Source of the DNA: Phycisphaerales bacterium
GTDB lineage: Bacteria > Planctomycetota > Phycisphaerae > Phycisphaerales > UBA1924
Length of the DNA: 64,000 bases
Assembly (NCBI GenBank): GCA_029260395.1
Contig: JAJDDJ010000022.1
Location: 62,001 to 126,000, forward strand
Direction: 5' to 3'
Part shown: one piece after another, positions 57,004 through 64,000 of the stretch
Layout of the letters: each line of letters begins with the position of its first letter
How positions within the stretch are numbered: the first letter of the stretch is position 1
Position numbers and translations under genes: made by a program
Notes under the pieces: generated by a model
The model's database searches: none
What the model was told of the DNA's origin: nothing
What the model saw: the letters and a program-made list of their open reading frames with translations, nothing else

Positions 57004-57756
57004 TTACTCGGTGCTGAGTCGGCACAGGGCGCCGCCGTCGACGATGAGGTCCTGGCCGGTCATGAATCCCGACTGGTTGTTGTCGGCCAGAAACACGATG
57101 GCCCGGCCAATCTCGTCGGGCGAGCCGACGCGGTTGAGCACGTGCCGACCGCCGAGGCCTCGGACGAGTTCATCGAGTGAGGCACCCGCGATGTGGCCCC
57201 TTGCAAGGCCCTCGTGCAGCATGGGCGTATCGACCGCGCCGGGGAGAATGGCGTTTACACGGATGTTGTCAGAGCCGAATTCGATAGCGGTAGCGCGGGT
57301 AAAGGCAAGCAGCGCGCCCTTGCTGGCCGCATAGGCGGCGATGTTGGCGCTGGTGGCGACTGCGTGGACGCTAGAGACGTTGACGATCGAGCCGCCGGTG
57401 GCCTTGAGCAGCGGGTAGGCGTGCCGCATGGAAAGGAAAACCGAGCGCACGTTGGAGGCCATCACCGCGTCCCACTCCTGCACGGTGGTCTCGATGATGG
57501 GTTTGCAGATCTGCATGGCGGCGTTGTTCACCAGCGCATCGAGCCGATCAAAGCTCTCTTTCAGCTCGGTGAAAATACGCTCGGGTGCCTGCGGGTCCGA
57601 GATATCGGCATGGATCATGTGGTCGACGCCGGGCACCGAATCGGACGAGCGGTCGACGCCGACGACTCGCCATCCCTCGGCATGGAACGCGCGAGCGGCG
57701 GCTGAGCCGATGCCTCCGGCGGCGCCGGTGATGAGCACGACCCTGGCATCGCTCAC
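57004..57756 (-). CDS. Short-chain dehydrogenase/reductase
   Basis: 250 residues, classical SDR: cofactor motif T-G-A-A-G-G-I-G, N-N-A-A, catalytic Ser in V-N-V-S-S-V-H, and Y-A-A-S-K. The C-terminus has G-Q-D-L-I-V-D-G-G, typical of oxoacyl- or sugar-reductase-like SDRs. GTG start overlaps the dehydrogenase stop (gtga). Its place between a CMP-sugar synthetase and a GT2 suggests sugar modification, though the substrate is unknown. Confidence 0.88.
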   Translation of the reverse strand: MSDARVVLITGAAGGIGSAAARAFHAEGWRVVGVDRSSDSVPGVDHMIHADISDPQAPERIFTELKESFDRLDALVNNAAMQICKPIIETTVQEWDAVMASNVRSVFLSMRHAYPLLKATGGSIVNVSSVHAVATSANIAAYAASKGALLAFTRATAIEFGSDNIRVNAILPGAVDTPMLHEGLARGHIAGASLDELVRGLGGRHVLNRVGSPDEIGRAIVFLADNNQSGFMTGQDLIVDGGALCRLSTE

Positions 57757-58766
57757 GACGAGGCTCCCTGCAACGACCGGTTGCGGGCCGAGGCTACGAA
57801 GGCCTCTCGCACGTTGTCCATCACCCGCTCGTGGGTGCGCCAGCACGACCGGGGTGACGACTGCGAGAGGTGCGGGCTGAGCAGCACGCTGTCCATCGAG
57901 CGGAGCGGGTCGCTCACGGCGAGCGGTTCGGTCTCGAAGACGTCGAGGCCGGCTCCGGCGATGGTTCCAGCCTTGAGCGCCGCGGTCAGGTCGGCCTGCT
58001 TGACGATCGGGCCGCGCGCGGTGTTGATGAGCACCGCTGTTGGCTTGCACCTGCTGAGCGCGCGCGCGTCGATCAGGTGGTGGCTCGACTTGTTCAGGTC
58101 GCAGTTGATGGAGATGAAGTCGGATTCCGCGAGCAACGTATTAAGGTCGGTCATGGCGACCCCGGTCTGGTCGATGACGCGCTCGGGCGGCGTGCGCGGA
58201 TCGAACCCGAGCGTGCGCATGCCGAAGGCGCGGGCCTTGTGCAGCACGGTGGAGCCGATGGCGCCGACGCCGATAACGCCAAGCGTGCACTCCGACAGAC
58301 TGACGCCCTCGATGGGTTCCCAGCCGCCCTGGCCGCCCACAGCGGGCGACTTGATGGCGCGGTCGAGCCACGGGGTCTTGCGTGCAAAGCAGAGCATGAA
58401 GCTGAGCACGGTGTCGGAGACCGGGGCGCTGAAAGCATCGGGCACGTTACGGACCTCGATGCCTCGCTCGGCGGCGGCTTCGAGATCGATCGCGTTGACC
58501 CCGGTGCCCCACTTGCAGATGGCCAGCAGCTTGGGCGCGGCATCCATGACACGGGCGGACCACTGGTCCCCGCCGCACAGGGCGAGGTCGATATCGCTGA
58601 CCATCTCGATGAGTTCGTCCTCGGACCACTGCTGAGCGGGCGGACGGAGCACGAGCGCTGCATCGAGATCGGCGGCGAGCCGGTCCATCTGCTTAGTAAG
58701 ATCGGCGGAGGTCTGCATATCACGAAGCAGACGCGGGCCGGTGACGAGGAGCTTGCGGGTGGTCAC
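57753..58766 (-). CDS. D-isomer-specific 2-hydroxyacid dehydrogenase
   Basis: 337 residues; NAD-binding motif G-V-I-G-V-G-A-I-G, catalytic Arg in N-T-A-R-G-P, Glu in L-D-V-F-E-T-E-P, His in S-P-H-L-S-Q-S-S. It resembles phosphoglycerate-dehydrogenase-like proteins that accompany cytidylyltransferases in glycan loci. Start GTG 58766 overlaps the cytidylyltransferase stop (gtga); the open frame further upstream overlaps that gene and is not used. Possibly oxidises or reduces a 2-keto/hydroxy sugar acid; this is an inference from context. Confidence 0.88.
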   Translation of the reverse strand: MTTRKLLVTGPRLLRDMQTSADLTKQMDRLAADLDAALVLRPPAQQWSEDELIEMVSDIDLALCGGDQWSARVMDAAPKLLAICKWGTGVNAIDLEAAAERGIEVRNVPDAFSAPVSDTVLSFMLCFARKTPWLDRAIKSPAVGGQGGWEPIEGVSLSECTLGVIGVGAIGSTVLHKARAFGMRTLGFDPRTPPERVIDQTGVAMTDLNTLLAESDFISINCDLNKSSHHLIDARALSRCKPTAVLINTARGPIVKQADLTAALKAGTIAGAGLDVFETEPLAVSDPLRSMDSVLLSPHLSQSSPRSCWRTHERVMDNVREAFVASARNRSLQGASS

Positions 58767-59479
58767 TGGGCGGTCTCCGTGGCGGTGTGCTGCTGGGGCT
58801 TGAAGCGGGGTGTGGTCATGAGGGCCTCTGCGAGCATCCAGCCCTCTTGGTCGTCGATGTCGGTGGCTTCGAGCCGGTCGATCTCGAACAGGATGGGTTT
58901 GGCACCGATTCGGCTGCCGCGCGTTCGCATGGTCTCGGGCGCGAAGAGGTAGAGGTTGGAGTTCTCTTCGTAGACCGGTGGGAGGTCTTGCGTGCGTTCG
59001 AGCTTGGTGGGATCGTGGTTGATGGGCTGGCCAGCGGCATCGTAGAGGCGGGTCTGCCATCGGGTTACGCCGAAGAGCGAGTCGTGGGTTCCAGCATTGA
59101 CTCCGGTGAGGAACGCCTCGACGCCTCGCGCGATGGTCTCGGCCTTGAGCAGCGGGTTGGTGGAGTGGGTCTGGAGGTAGTAGTCGGAGGGGCACTGCTC
59201 GATGTCGTGGAGCAGCACGTCGTTCATCGGGATGCGGCCGTCGCGGAGGTGCTCGGGGCGGGGAATAACGCTGAGCCGGGGGTCGCCCCAGTTCTTGACG
59301 CGGGAGGTCACCACCGGGCTGTCGGTATCGATGACGACGCGGTCGATCGCGCCCGAATTGAGCAGCGCGATGACGATGTGCTCGAACAGCGGCCTTCCCG
59401 CAATGGGCCGGTAGTTCTTGCCTGGGATTCGCTCAGAATCGTGCCTCATGGGCACGAGCGCGGTGATGGTCGGGGCCAC
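58763..59479 (-). CDS. Acylneuraminate cytidylyltransferase family protein (CMP-sugar synthetase)
   Basis: 238 residues with the nucleotidyltransferase start A-L-V-P-M-R-H-D-S-E-R-I-P-G-K-N-Y-R-P, equivalent to the CMP-NeuAc/CMP-Kdo synthetase motif, and the later H-S-T-N-P-L-L-K and T-D-I-D-D-Q-E-G-W. It activates an acidic sugar with CTP. GTG start has an excellent RBS (aaggaggtccag). First gene of the minus-strand glycan run. No NeuB-type synthase is in the window, so the acid sugar is unknown. Confidence 0.88.
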   Translation of the reverse strand: MAPTITALVPMRHDSERIPGKNYRPIAGRPLFEHIVIALLNSGAIDRVVIDTDSPVVTSRVKNWGDPRLSVIPRPEHLRDGRIPMNDVLLHDIEQCPSDYYLQTHSTNPLLKAETIARGVEAFLTGVNAGTHDSLFGVTRWQTRLYDAAGQPINHDPTKLERTQDLPPVYEENSNLYLFAPETMRTRGSRIGAKPILFEIDRLEATDIDDQEGWMLAEALMTTPRFKPQQHTATETAQ

Positions 59480-59623
59480 CTGGACCTCCTTGCTGAGCGA
59501 TGCTAGGGACTATCATCCGCAGCTGGCGTTGGTTGGGCGCGGCCCGTGCCAACGCCGGTGCTTTCACGAGCCCGTGAGCGGCCCGCTGGCCGCCCGAAGC
59601 TCCTTCAGAGCCACGACCACACG
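59480..59623. promoter_or_regulatory. Divergent promoter region of the glycan locus
   Basis: 144 nt between the minus-strand CMP-sugar synthetase and the plus-strand permease. TATCAT at 59511-59516 (plus) matches five of six -10 positions, with TTGCTG 15 nt upstream, closer than ideal. TAGCAT at 59500-59505 (minus) resembles the scpB -10. The pair would coordinate both arms. Confidence 0.3.
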
Positions 59624-60562
59624 ATGTCCGATTCAGCGAGTCCTGCCTCTACCCCGCCCAACGCGCCCATGAGCAGCGCGGCGGAACTGGCAGAGACGGT
59701 CGCCAAGGTAAGCCGATTGGTGGACCCGAACGCCCCTGTACAGGTAATTGATCAGCGTTCTGGGAGCATGTGGTCGTCGCTGATGGCGGCTCTCGGGGCG
59801 TGGGAGCTGCTGTACCTGCTGGCAACACGGGATCTGACGATCCGGTACCGGCAGACGGTGGTCGGGATCGGGTGGGCGGTGCTAAACCCGCTGCTGATGA
59901 TGCTGGTGCTGAGTGTTTTCTTTGGGGTGCTGGGCCGAATCGGTCCCGCGGGAGTCCCGTACCCTCCCTTTCTGCTTAGCGGGATGGTGATGTGGCGGCT
60001 GTTCGAGTCGGCGCTGGGACGGTCGAACGACTCGCTGATTTCCAATGTGGCGCTTATCGACAAAGTGTCGTTTCCGCGTTTGGTGCTTCCTGTGGCGAGC
60101 GTGCTGAGCCCGCTGGTGGACTTTGCGATCTCGCTCGTGGTGGTGGCAGGTGTGATGATGTTCTACGGGGTTGTGCCACTGACCGAGGCGCTGATGCTCC
60201 CGGTGTACATTCTGGTGACGGTTCTGAGCGCGTTGGGATTTGGGCTGTGGCTCGCGGGTCTGAACGCGCACTACCGGGACATCACACACATCTTGCAGGT
60301 AGTCTTACGGCTCGGTTTCTACGCATCGCCGATTCTGTACTCGCTCGACTTAGTGCCAAGCGAGTACCACCTGCTCTACGCGATGAACCCGATGGTGACG
60401 GTGATCTCCGCAACACGGCACGCGCTGTGTGGCAGCTACGAGGCGATCGTCGCGCCGACGATGGGCATGTGGGTTGTATCGCTGAGCGTGTCGCTCACAG
60501 CCCTCATCAGCGGGCTGTTTGTGTTCAATCGACTTGAGAAACGCATCGCGGACGTGCTCTGA
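59624..60562 (+). CDS. ABC-2 type polysaccharide exporter permease (Wzm/TagG-like)
   Basis: 312 residues: a cytoplasmic N-terminal tail of ~55, then six membrane segments, beginning with L-L-A-T-R-D-L-T-I-R-Y-R-Q-T-V-V-G-I-G-W-A-V-L-N-P, the hallmark of the Wzm/KpsM/TagG family. It forms the channel with the ATPase encoded 26 nt downstream and exports lipid-linked glycan. ATG 59624 is chosen as the one nearest the conserved region with a plausible upstream promoter. Confidence 0.93.
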   Translation: MSDSASPASTPPNAPMSSAAELAETVAKVSRLVDPNAPVQVIDQRSGSMWSSLMAALGAWELLYLLATRDLTIRYRQTVVGIGWAVLNPLLMMLVLSVFFGVLGRIGPAGVPYPPFLLSGMVMWRLFESALGRSNDSLISNVALIDKVSFPRLVLPVASVLSPLVDFAISLVVVAGVMMFYGVVPLTEALMLPVYILVTVLSALGFGLWLAGLNAHYRDITHILQVVLRLGFYASPILYSLDLVPSEYHLLYAMNPMVTVISATRHALCGSYEAIVAPTMGMWVVSLSVSLTALISGLFVFNRLEKRIADVL

Positions 60563-60588
60563 GCAAACGCCATGAAGGGGACCGTTCG

Positions 60589-61452
60589 ATGACATCGGCG
60601 ATCGTGGTAGAAGGCGTCTCGAAGCGGTACCGGCTTGACCGCCGAAGCCCGCACGACACGACGCTGTCGGCTGCGGTTGTCGGCTCGGTGCGGGCACCGC
60701 TCAAGCGGCTACGCAATCTGATGGTCCCTCGCGAGGACCAGGTGCACTGGGCCCTGCGGGATATCTCATTTCGCATCGAGCACGGCGAATGCGTCGGTTT
60801 GATCGGCCGGAACGGTTCCGGTAAGAGCACGCTGCTGCGGATCATCTCGAACCTCACGCTGCCAACCACGGGGCGGGTCATGATCCAGGGGCGGGTGGGC
60901 TCGCTTCTGGCACTTGGCGTTGGCTTCAACGGGGAACTGACGGGCCGGGAGAATGCGGTGATGTCTGCCGTGACGCTCGGCATGCCCCGGCGGGAGGCCA
61001 GGAGCCGGCTCGAAGAGATGATCGAGTTCGCGGGCGTGCGAGACTACATCGATGTGCCCGTGAAGCGGTACTCGACGGGGATGCGTGTTCGGCTTGGGTT
61101 CAGCGTGATGAGCACCATCGAGCCGGAGATTCTGCTCATCGACGAGGTTCTGGGCGTGGGCGATGATGAGTTTCGCCAGCGGAGCCAGGATCGCATGAAC
61201 GAACTGATCAGTTCTGGGCGGACGGTGCTCCTTGTGAGCCACATCCGGCGGGACATCAACATGCTGTGCAGCCGAACGATTCAGATCGAGCAGGGCTGCA
61301 TGCACCAGCATCGCCCCACGCCCAATGGGCTGCACATTCCCGAGACGATGGCACGGGTGGTGGCGGGCAACGAGGCGCTTGGCAAGGATACCCCAGAGCT
61401 TGAGCTGCTCAAAAAGAAAGAAGAGCCTGAGCCGAGCGACGCTTCCGCTTAG
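60589..61452 (+). CDS. Polysaccharide ABC exporter ATPase (Wzt/TagH-like, short form)
   Basis: 287 residues: Walker A G-R-N-G-S-G-K-S-T, signature Y-S-T-G-M-R-V-R-L, Walker B I-L-L-I-D-E-V, switch V-S-H-I-R-R-D. The Y-S-T-G-M signature in place of S-G-G-Q is diagnostic of Wzt/KpsT/TagH exporters. It lacks the C-terminal carbohydrate-binding domain of long Wzt proteins, implying no end-group recognition. Its TAG overlaps the convergent oxidase's TAA in ttag. Confidence 0.94.
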   Translation: MTSAIVVEGVSKRYRLDRRSPHDTTLSAAVVGSVRAPLKRLRNLMVPREDQVHWALRDISFRIEHGECVGLIGRNGSGKSTLLRIISNLTLPTTGRVMIQGRVGSLLALGVGFNGELTGRENAVMSAVTLGMPRREARSRLEEMIEFAGVRDYIDVPVKRYSTGMRVRLGFSVMSTIEPEILLIDEVLGVGDDEFRQRSQDRMNELISSGRTVLLVSHIRRDINMLCSRTIQIEQGCMHQHRPTPNGLHIPETMARVVAGNEALGKDTPELELLKKKEEPEPSDASA

Positions 61453-64000
61453 CCAATGGCCGTAAGCGATCTACGCACGAGCGTGATCGGGTGGATTGCC
61501 TCGACCGCTGCGCCGTCGTGGATCTGATGCCGACAGCTCGTGCCCGGCGCGCACATGATGGTGCGATTGGTTGCATCGCCAATGGCCCGCCTTGCCGCGG
61601 GCAGCACGCCGAGTTCGGCGATCTTCATGGATAGGTCGTAGCGGGATTTGCTGTAACCAAAGCTGCCCGCCATGCCGCAGCAGGTGGTGTCAAGCACTTC
61701 GACCTTGCCGGAGAACACGCGTTCGAGCAGGGCCGAACCGCTGGCGTTGCCCCACAGCGCTTTCTGGTGGCAGTGGCCGTGGAAGAGGACGCGGTCGATG
61801 GGAGCTTCATCAAATGACGGATGGTCGGGGTGTTCGTCCCAGCGATCAGCAAGAAACTTCTCGACGAGTGCGCACGAATTGGCTAGCGCAAGGCGGTCCG
61901 AACGCGGGGTCTTGCACCGGAGCTCCAGCCAGTCGTCTTGCACGCAGCTGAGCACCGATGGTTCCAGAAACAGCACGGCCTCTGCGCCGGTCTCGGCAAG
62001 CCTTCGACTTAGATGGCGACACTCACGGTCGGCACGCTTGATGGCCTGAGGAAGCAGGCCCGTCGAGATGAGCGCACGGCCCGCGTCGGTCCCCCACACG
62101 GGCTCGACCCGGTAGCCAAAGGCGCGAAGCAGGCACGCTGCGTCTTCGACGATCGCGGGCTCTGTGAAGCTTGCGAAGGCGTCGGCGTAGAGCAGCACGG
62201 CGGGCGCTTCAGCGCTAGAGGCGTCGGGCCTCCAAAACGATTCAGCGGAGCGGGCCACGGTTGGGAGCGACCGCTTGGGAGACGTGCCGAGCAGAACATC
62301 GATGACTTTGCGCGATGGGCCCGCGGAGTTGAGCCGATTGACGAGGCTCGGCGCGAGGCTCGCAGCACGAAGCAGCTCGCTGGCGTGGCCCATGATCCAG
62401 GCCCTGATCGGTGTGCCTGACTCTTTGTACCGCTGGGCGGTGTACTCGGCCTTGAGCCGGGCGATGTCGACGTTGGACGGGCACTCGGTCTTGCACGCCT
62501 TGCAACTGAGACACAGGTCGAGCGTCTCGATGGTGTGCGGGTCGTCCCAAGCGGGCGCGCTTTCGTTCGCCCCATCGAGCTGGCCGCTGATGGCCATGCG
62601 GAGCGCGTTGCCCCGGCCTCGGGTGGAGTGGCGTTCATCGAGCGTGGCCATGTAGCTGGGGCACATGGTGCCGCCCTGTTTCTTTCGGCAGACGCCCGCG
62701 CCGTTGCACATCTCGACCGCGTGGGCGAAGTCGCCCTGGTCGCTGAAATCAAAGTAGGTTTCGACCGGCGCGATGTCCGTCTGCGCTACCTCGGGCCTGA
62801 TGCGTGTGCGCGCATGGATTGACTCGATGGAGCCGGGCGCGACGATGTTGCCCGGGTTGAGCAGGCCCTCGGGGTCAAAGATGCGCTTAATCTCGCGGAA
62901 CGCGCCCATCAGTTCGGGGCCGAAGTGGCGTTCGAGCAGCGGGCCACGGGCCTTGCCGTCGCCGTGCTCGCCGCTCATCACGCCGCCCAGCTCGCGCGCG
63001 AGATCGGCCAGCTCGATCGCGATGCGCTCCATCGCCTGTCGGTCGGGCTCCGACCTCAGATCGAGCAGCGGGCGCACGTGCAGCACTCCCACCGAGGCGT
63101 GCGCGTAGAAGCTCGCGCGTGTGCCCTCACGCTTGATGATGGCTCGGCCTCGCTTGACGAATTCGGCAAGGCGCTCGGGCGGGACCACGTTGTCCTCGAC
63201 AAAGCCAAGCGGCTTTCGGCTGCCGGGGATCGCGTGCAGCAGGGGTTCGCCGGCCTTGCGGAGCTTCCAGGCCTGGGCCATGTGCTTCTGGTCGGCGAAG
63301 ACCGCTGCGGACGGAAATCGATCGATGACCGCCGCGAGCTTCGCATCGGCTTCGTGTTCGCTCGCTGCGATCATCTCGATGTAGAGCACCGCCGCGGGCT
63401 GGCCCCCGGTGGGGGTGGAGGGCAGCAGCTCGACATACTTGCGGTACTCGGCATTGTCCCGAGCGAGCGACATGATGAGTTCGTCGAGCAGCTCGACTGC
63501 TGAGGGCTTGAGATCGAGGATCGGTAGCAGCGCCTCCATCGCTTCGTCGAGGGTCTCGAACGCGAGCACCGCAAGACGGGTAGCCATAGGGATGGGACGC
63601 AGCAGCAGGTCGGCGCGGAGCGTGAGGGCGAGCGTGCCCTCGCTGCCACAGAGAAGGTGAGCAAGGTTGAGCTGGTCGGTGGTGCCGGGGGATGATGCTT
63701 CGAGTTGATCGAGCATGGTGTCGAGCGCGTAGCCGGCGTTTCGGCGAAGGGTCGTTGGGAAGCGCTCTCGGATGGGCCCCGCGCAAGCGCGCACGACCGA
63801 GGCGACCTGTTCACCGAGCTGGATAGCCACAGGATCGGTTGAGCCTGCGCTGAACTCGACCAAGCGGCCGTCGGCGAGACAGGCCTGCACGCCCAGCAGG
63901 TTCTCGGTGGTACGGCCGTACATGATGGAGTGAGCACCGGCGGCGTTGTTGCCGATGCACCCGCCGATGGTGGCTTGGCGGGCGGTGCTCGGGTCGGGCG
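61449..64000 (-). CDS. FAD-binding oxidase fused to 4Fe-4S domain (YdiJ/D-lactate or D-2-hydroxyglutarate dehydrogenase type), 5'-truncated by window edge
   Basis: At least 849 residues; the frame continues past base 64000, so the N-terminus is missing. The first visible residues are the FAD-binding P-loop region A-T-I-G-G-C-I-G-N-N-A-A-G-A-H-S. It has an FAD-linked oxidase C-terminal domain, then an iron-sulfur part with C-x2-C-x2-C-x3-C text C-L-S-C-K-A-C-K-T-E-C-P, an upstream C-N-G-A-G-V-C-R-K-K and a CCG-type C-T-C-C-G-M-A (T-T-C-C-G-M-A-G-S). This is the YdiJ/GlcD-GlpC fused architecture. The exact 2-hydroxyacid substrate is unknown. Confidence 0.92.
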   Translation of the reverse strand, partial: PDPSTARQATIGGCIGNNAAGAHSIMYGRTTENLLGVQACLADGRLVEFSAGSTDPVAIQLGEQVASVVRACAGPIRERFPTTLRRNAGYALDTMLDQLEASSPGTTDQLNLAHLLCGSEGTLALTLRADLLLRPIPMATRLAVLAFETLDEAMEALLPILDLKPSAVELLDELIMSLARDNAEYRKYVELLPSTPTGGQPAAVLYIEMIAASEHEADAKLAAVIDRFPSAAVFADQKHMAQAWKLRKAGEPLLHAIPGSRKPLGFVEDNVVPPERLAEFVKRGRAIIKREGTRASFYAHASVGVLHVRPLLDLRSEPDRQAMERIAIELADLARELGGVMSGEHGDGKARGPLLERHFGPELMGAFREIKRIFDPEGLLNPGNIVAPGSIESIHARTRIRPEVAQTDIAPVETYFDFSDQGDFAHAVEMCNGAGVCRKKQGGTMCPSYMATLDERHSTRGRGNALRMAISGQLDGANESAPAWDDPHTIETLDLCLSCKACKTECPSNVDIARLKAEYTAQRYKESGTPIRAWIMGHASELLRAASLAPSLVNRLNSAGPSRKVIDVLLGTSPKRSLPTVARSAESFWRPDASSAEAPAVLLYADAFASFTEPAIVEDAACLLRAFGYRVEPVWGTDAGRALISTGLLPQAIKRADRECRHLSRRLAETGAEAVLFLEPSVLSCVQDDWLELRCKTPRSDRLALANSCALVEKFLADRWDEHPDHPSFDEAPIDRVLFHGHCHQKALWGNASGSALLERVFSGKVEVLDTTCCGMAGSFGYSKSRYDLSMKIAELGVLPAARRAIGDATNRTIMCAPGTSCRHQIHDGAAVEAIHPITLVRRSLTAIG

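Noticed and set aside
58767..59195. N-terminal extension of the hydroxyacid dehydrogenase
   Set aside because: It lies entirely inside the cytidylyltransferase gene in another frame; the GTG at 58766 forms the usual gtga overlap.

Overview
The window is GC-rich, gene-dense DNA (about two thirds G+C by eye) that best fits a Planctomycetota chromosome, probably class Phycisphaerae. The grounds are pseudopilins with the H-X9-DG motif, a PEP-CTERM-like surface protein next to a dockerin-tailed beta-propeller, many GTG/TTG starts and 4-nt start/stop overlaps. This placement is inferred from gene content, not from an rRNA. I see no tRNA, rRNA, CRISPR array, insertion sequence, prophage or integrase; it reads as chromosomal backbone.

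Layout. 1-1829 (+): lipoprotein, unknown protein, low-Mr tyrosine phosphatase. 1831-13368 (-): small tautomerase, the E2 and E1 of 2-oxoglutarate dehydrogenase (sucB, sucA), and a pstSCAB phosphate importer whose PstC and PstA carry large extra N-terminal regions. 13538-19383: membrane-anchored glutathione peroxidase, duplicated PTPS/QueD-like enzyme, unknown secreted protein, heptosyltransferase-type GT9, serC-serA. 19546-25384: stand-alone pseudopilin with its own promoter and terminator, parvulin-like lipoprotein, alpha/beta hydrolase, RNase Y, lipoprotein. 25414-30614 (-): scpB, lipoprotein, DUF58, transglutaminase membrane protein, PilZ protein. 30667-33623 (+): VUT/YhhQ transporter, CheY-like receiver, HD-GYP phosphodiesterase.

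33697-45300 (-) is a 13-gene operon: histidine kinase, STAS protein, GspE/PilB ATPase, GspF/PilC platform, PilM-, PilN- and PilO-like proteins, a GspB/PilP-like protein, a GspG-like major pseudopilin and four minor pseudopilin-like proteins. The last one carries a LamG (concanavalin-like) domain. No secretin or prepilin peptidase is present. 45465-46265 (+) is an inositol-monophosphatase-family enzyme.

46272-49812 (-) is the most striking region. A clear cobalamin riboswitch precedes three overlapping genes: a secreted protein with a PEP-CTERM-like tail, a beta-propeller with a dockerin-like tail, and an H-X9-DG pseudopilin. None is a known B12 enzyme or transporter. I propose a B12-repressed cell-surface cobalamin capture system, analogous to (not homologous with) Bacteroides BtuG.

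49857-56081 (-): the histidine degradation genes hutH, hutU, hutG, hutI, interrupted by a secreted peroxiredoxin-like gene. 56115-61452: a surface-glycan locus with GT2, SDR, hydroxyacid dehydrogenase and CMP-sugar synthetase on (-), divergent from a Wzm/Wzt-type ABC exporter on (+). 61449-64000 (-): FAD/4Fe-4S oxidase of the YdiJ type, cut by the window edge.

Themes linking the genes are cell-surface construction (pseudopilus machine, several pseudopilins, glycan export, GT9), c-di-GMP signalling (PilZ, HD-GYP) and nutrient capture (Pst, the B12-controlled operon).
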